Of a stretch of 64,000 bases of DNA, positions 63,211 through 64,000 are shown one piece after another; positions within the stretch are counted from its first letter, which is position 1, and every line of letters begins with the position of its first letter. The stretch spans positions 62,001-126,000 of the forward strand of contig NZ_SOCR01000001.1 in assembly GCF_004364335.1 (NCBI RefSeq). Direction: 5' to 3'. The DNA is from Pseudomonas graminis. Lineage in GTDB: Bacteria > Pseudomonadota > Gammaproteobacteria > Pseudomonadales > Pseudomonadaceae. The notes beneath the pieces were generated by a model, which was not told the origin of the DNA, ran no database searches, and saw only the letters and a list, made by a program, of their open reading frames with translations. The position numbers and the translations under genes are program-made.

Positions 63211-64000
63211 GAGTTCACTCCCTTAATCACTTCCAACAATTCGGAACCTGCGTGCCTAAACTTGTCCACAGCGGCATGCTGCCAGCGATCAACCTCAGTC
63301 AGGTTGGAACTACCATGTACACCTTCGCCGCCAACACGCTGTGGAACGTCTGTGTGATGCAGTTCATAGGGTAAGTCTTTAACACTTACCTTACCCGTCT
63401 TCAGGTTTCTTATTTTTGCAGTTATGTTCGGCGGCTGCCCCCCGGCCATTGCTGCTAGATTTCGCGGAGAATAGATGGAAACGGGCTTACTCATTTCTTC
63501 AGCTGCCGTATTTTTCCAGTAATTTTTCCGTGCAGTTGACCAGCATTCCCACCCCCAAGGGTCGATCCAACCTGTCGGGCTCGGGACATATTTATATTGA
63601 CCCTGGAACCGCAGGTTTTGCTCAACCTCGCTCACCGCAAGCGTTTCGACTTCACCCCACGCCTTATACGTCGCCTGCCACACGATCTGGCCATCGACAT
63701 CCGTCATCTCAAGCGGAGTGCCGATCTGGTCGGTGTGGAAGTAGTAGAGCTTCTGCTCTGCCTCACCTTCGCTCTGGTCAACCCGGGCAAGTGGCGCGTA
63801 GCTTCCTGGCTCGTAAATATAAAGGCTGCTCTGCCACGGCGTTTCCTCACGTAGCATCCGCAGGCCTTGCCAGAGGAACTGCTTGTGTTCTGTCTCGCCG
63901 TTTATCTCGGAAGTTTTGCCAATCCGGCGACCCAGGCTGTCATACCGGTACGTACCAACGCTATGCACCTGGCTGTTAACCATCGTTTCCGCGCGAACAA
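63204..64000 (-). CDS. Rhs protein, C-terminal part, with LHH-like nuclease end (cassette A; continues past the window)
   Basis: The last 265 or so codons of an Rhs gene that enters from the right edge. The core reads VGTYRYDSLGRRIGKTSEIN and on to NLRFQGQ, then jumps straight to YKYVPSPTGWIDPWGWECWS. Compared with cassettes B and C, about 35-40 residues are missing, including RYYDPEVGRFITQDPIGL, the conserved border at which the toxin end is cut off. The toxin domain (about 110 residues) has YELHHTDVPQRVGGEGVHG and DRWQHAAVDKFRH, an LHH/HNH-type nuclease pattern. Whether the 5' part is intact cannot be seen. Confidence 0.8.
   Translation of the reverse strand, partial: VRAETMVNSQVHSVGTYRYDSLGRRIGKTSEINGETEHKQFLWQGLRMLREETPWQSSLYIYEPGSYAPLARVDQSEGEAEQKLYYFHTDQIGTPLEMTDVDGQIVWQATYKAWGEVETLAVSEVEQNLRFQGQYKYVPSPTGWIDPWGWECWSTARKNYWKNTAAEEMSKPVSIYSPRNLAAMAGGQPPNITAKIRNLKTGKVSVKDLPYELHHTDVPQRVGGEGVHGSSNLTEVDRWQHAAVDKFRHAGSELLEVIKGVNSW

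Noticed and set aside
1..64000. tRNA genes, prophage or insertion sequences
   Set aside because: No cloverleaf-like sequence, integrase, transposase or phage structural motif was recognised anywhere in the window.

Overview
The window is a piece of a Pseudomonas chromosome, most likely from the P. fluorescens complex. The evidence is high-GC coding DNA, clusters of Pseudomonas-type REP repeats, a complete arn operon, and a lipoprotein-secretin type II secretion system (T2SS). No rRNA, tRNA, CRISPR, prophage or insertion sequence was recognised. About 0.3-49 kb reads as ordinary chromosome. About 49-64 kb is a lower-GC, mosaic Rhs toxin-immunity region.

Layout. 0.3-0.5 kb: a small secreted protein. 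0.6-10.7 kb: an eleven-gene T2SS operon, mostly with 4-base overlaps, in the order gspE-F-G-H-I-J-K-L-M-(C/N-like)-D. The secretin has its own lipobox, as in Hxc-type systems. 10.7-11.6 kb: a 183-bp tandem REP/BIME array. 11.7-20 kb: LysE-type exporter, HSL-family esterase, DUF1206 protein, a divergent histidine kinase and degenerate HD-GYP regulator, an MFS exporter and a LysR regulator, with more REP arrays. 20.6-29.5 kb: arnBCADTEF plus ugd, which make and attach L-Ara4N to lipid A. 29.8-36 kb: more envelope genes (GT39 transferase, LTA-synthase-like phosphotransferase, orphan winged-helix regulator, Ais-like phosphatase, PAP2 phosphatase). 36-41 kb: hybrid kinase, sugar porter, trmK. 41-47 kb: RidA, LysR, a broken GNAT gene, a nemR-nemA electrophile-response unit with matching operators, SDR, an NTF2-like protein and a broken SRPBCC gene. 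47-49 kb: two paralogous membrane proteins with no recognised family.

49-64 kb: everything is on the minus strand. An Rhs gene enters from the right edge. Downstream of it lies a series of displaced cassettes, each made of an Rhs-core piece, a toxin C-terminus (CT) and an immunity gene. Two carry about 1.9 kb of nearly identical Rhs core; the rest are scraps. CT types inferred by motif are an LHH-like nuclease, a GHH-like nuclease, a decayed relative of that GHH CT, an R-S-E ADP-ribosyltransferase killed by one nonsense codon, a PD-(D/E)xK-like nuclease, and unidentified scraps before two SUKH-type genes and one further gene. Most toxins are broken while the immunity genes remain open, as expected of an archive of old immunities kept behind an active Rhs gene.

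Several broken genes differ from an intact frame by one missing base in a homopolymer. Some of these could be sequencing errors rather than biology. All calls rest on reading motifs by eye; no database search was run.
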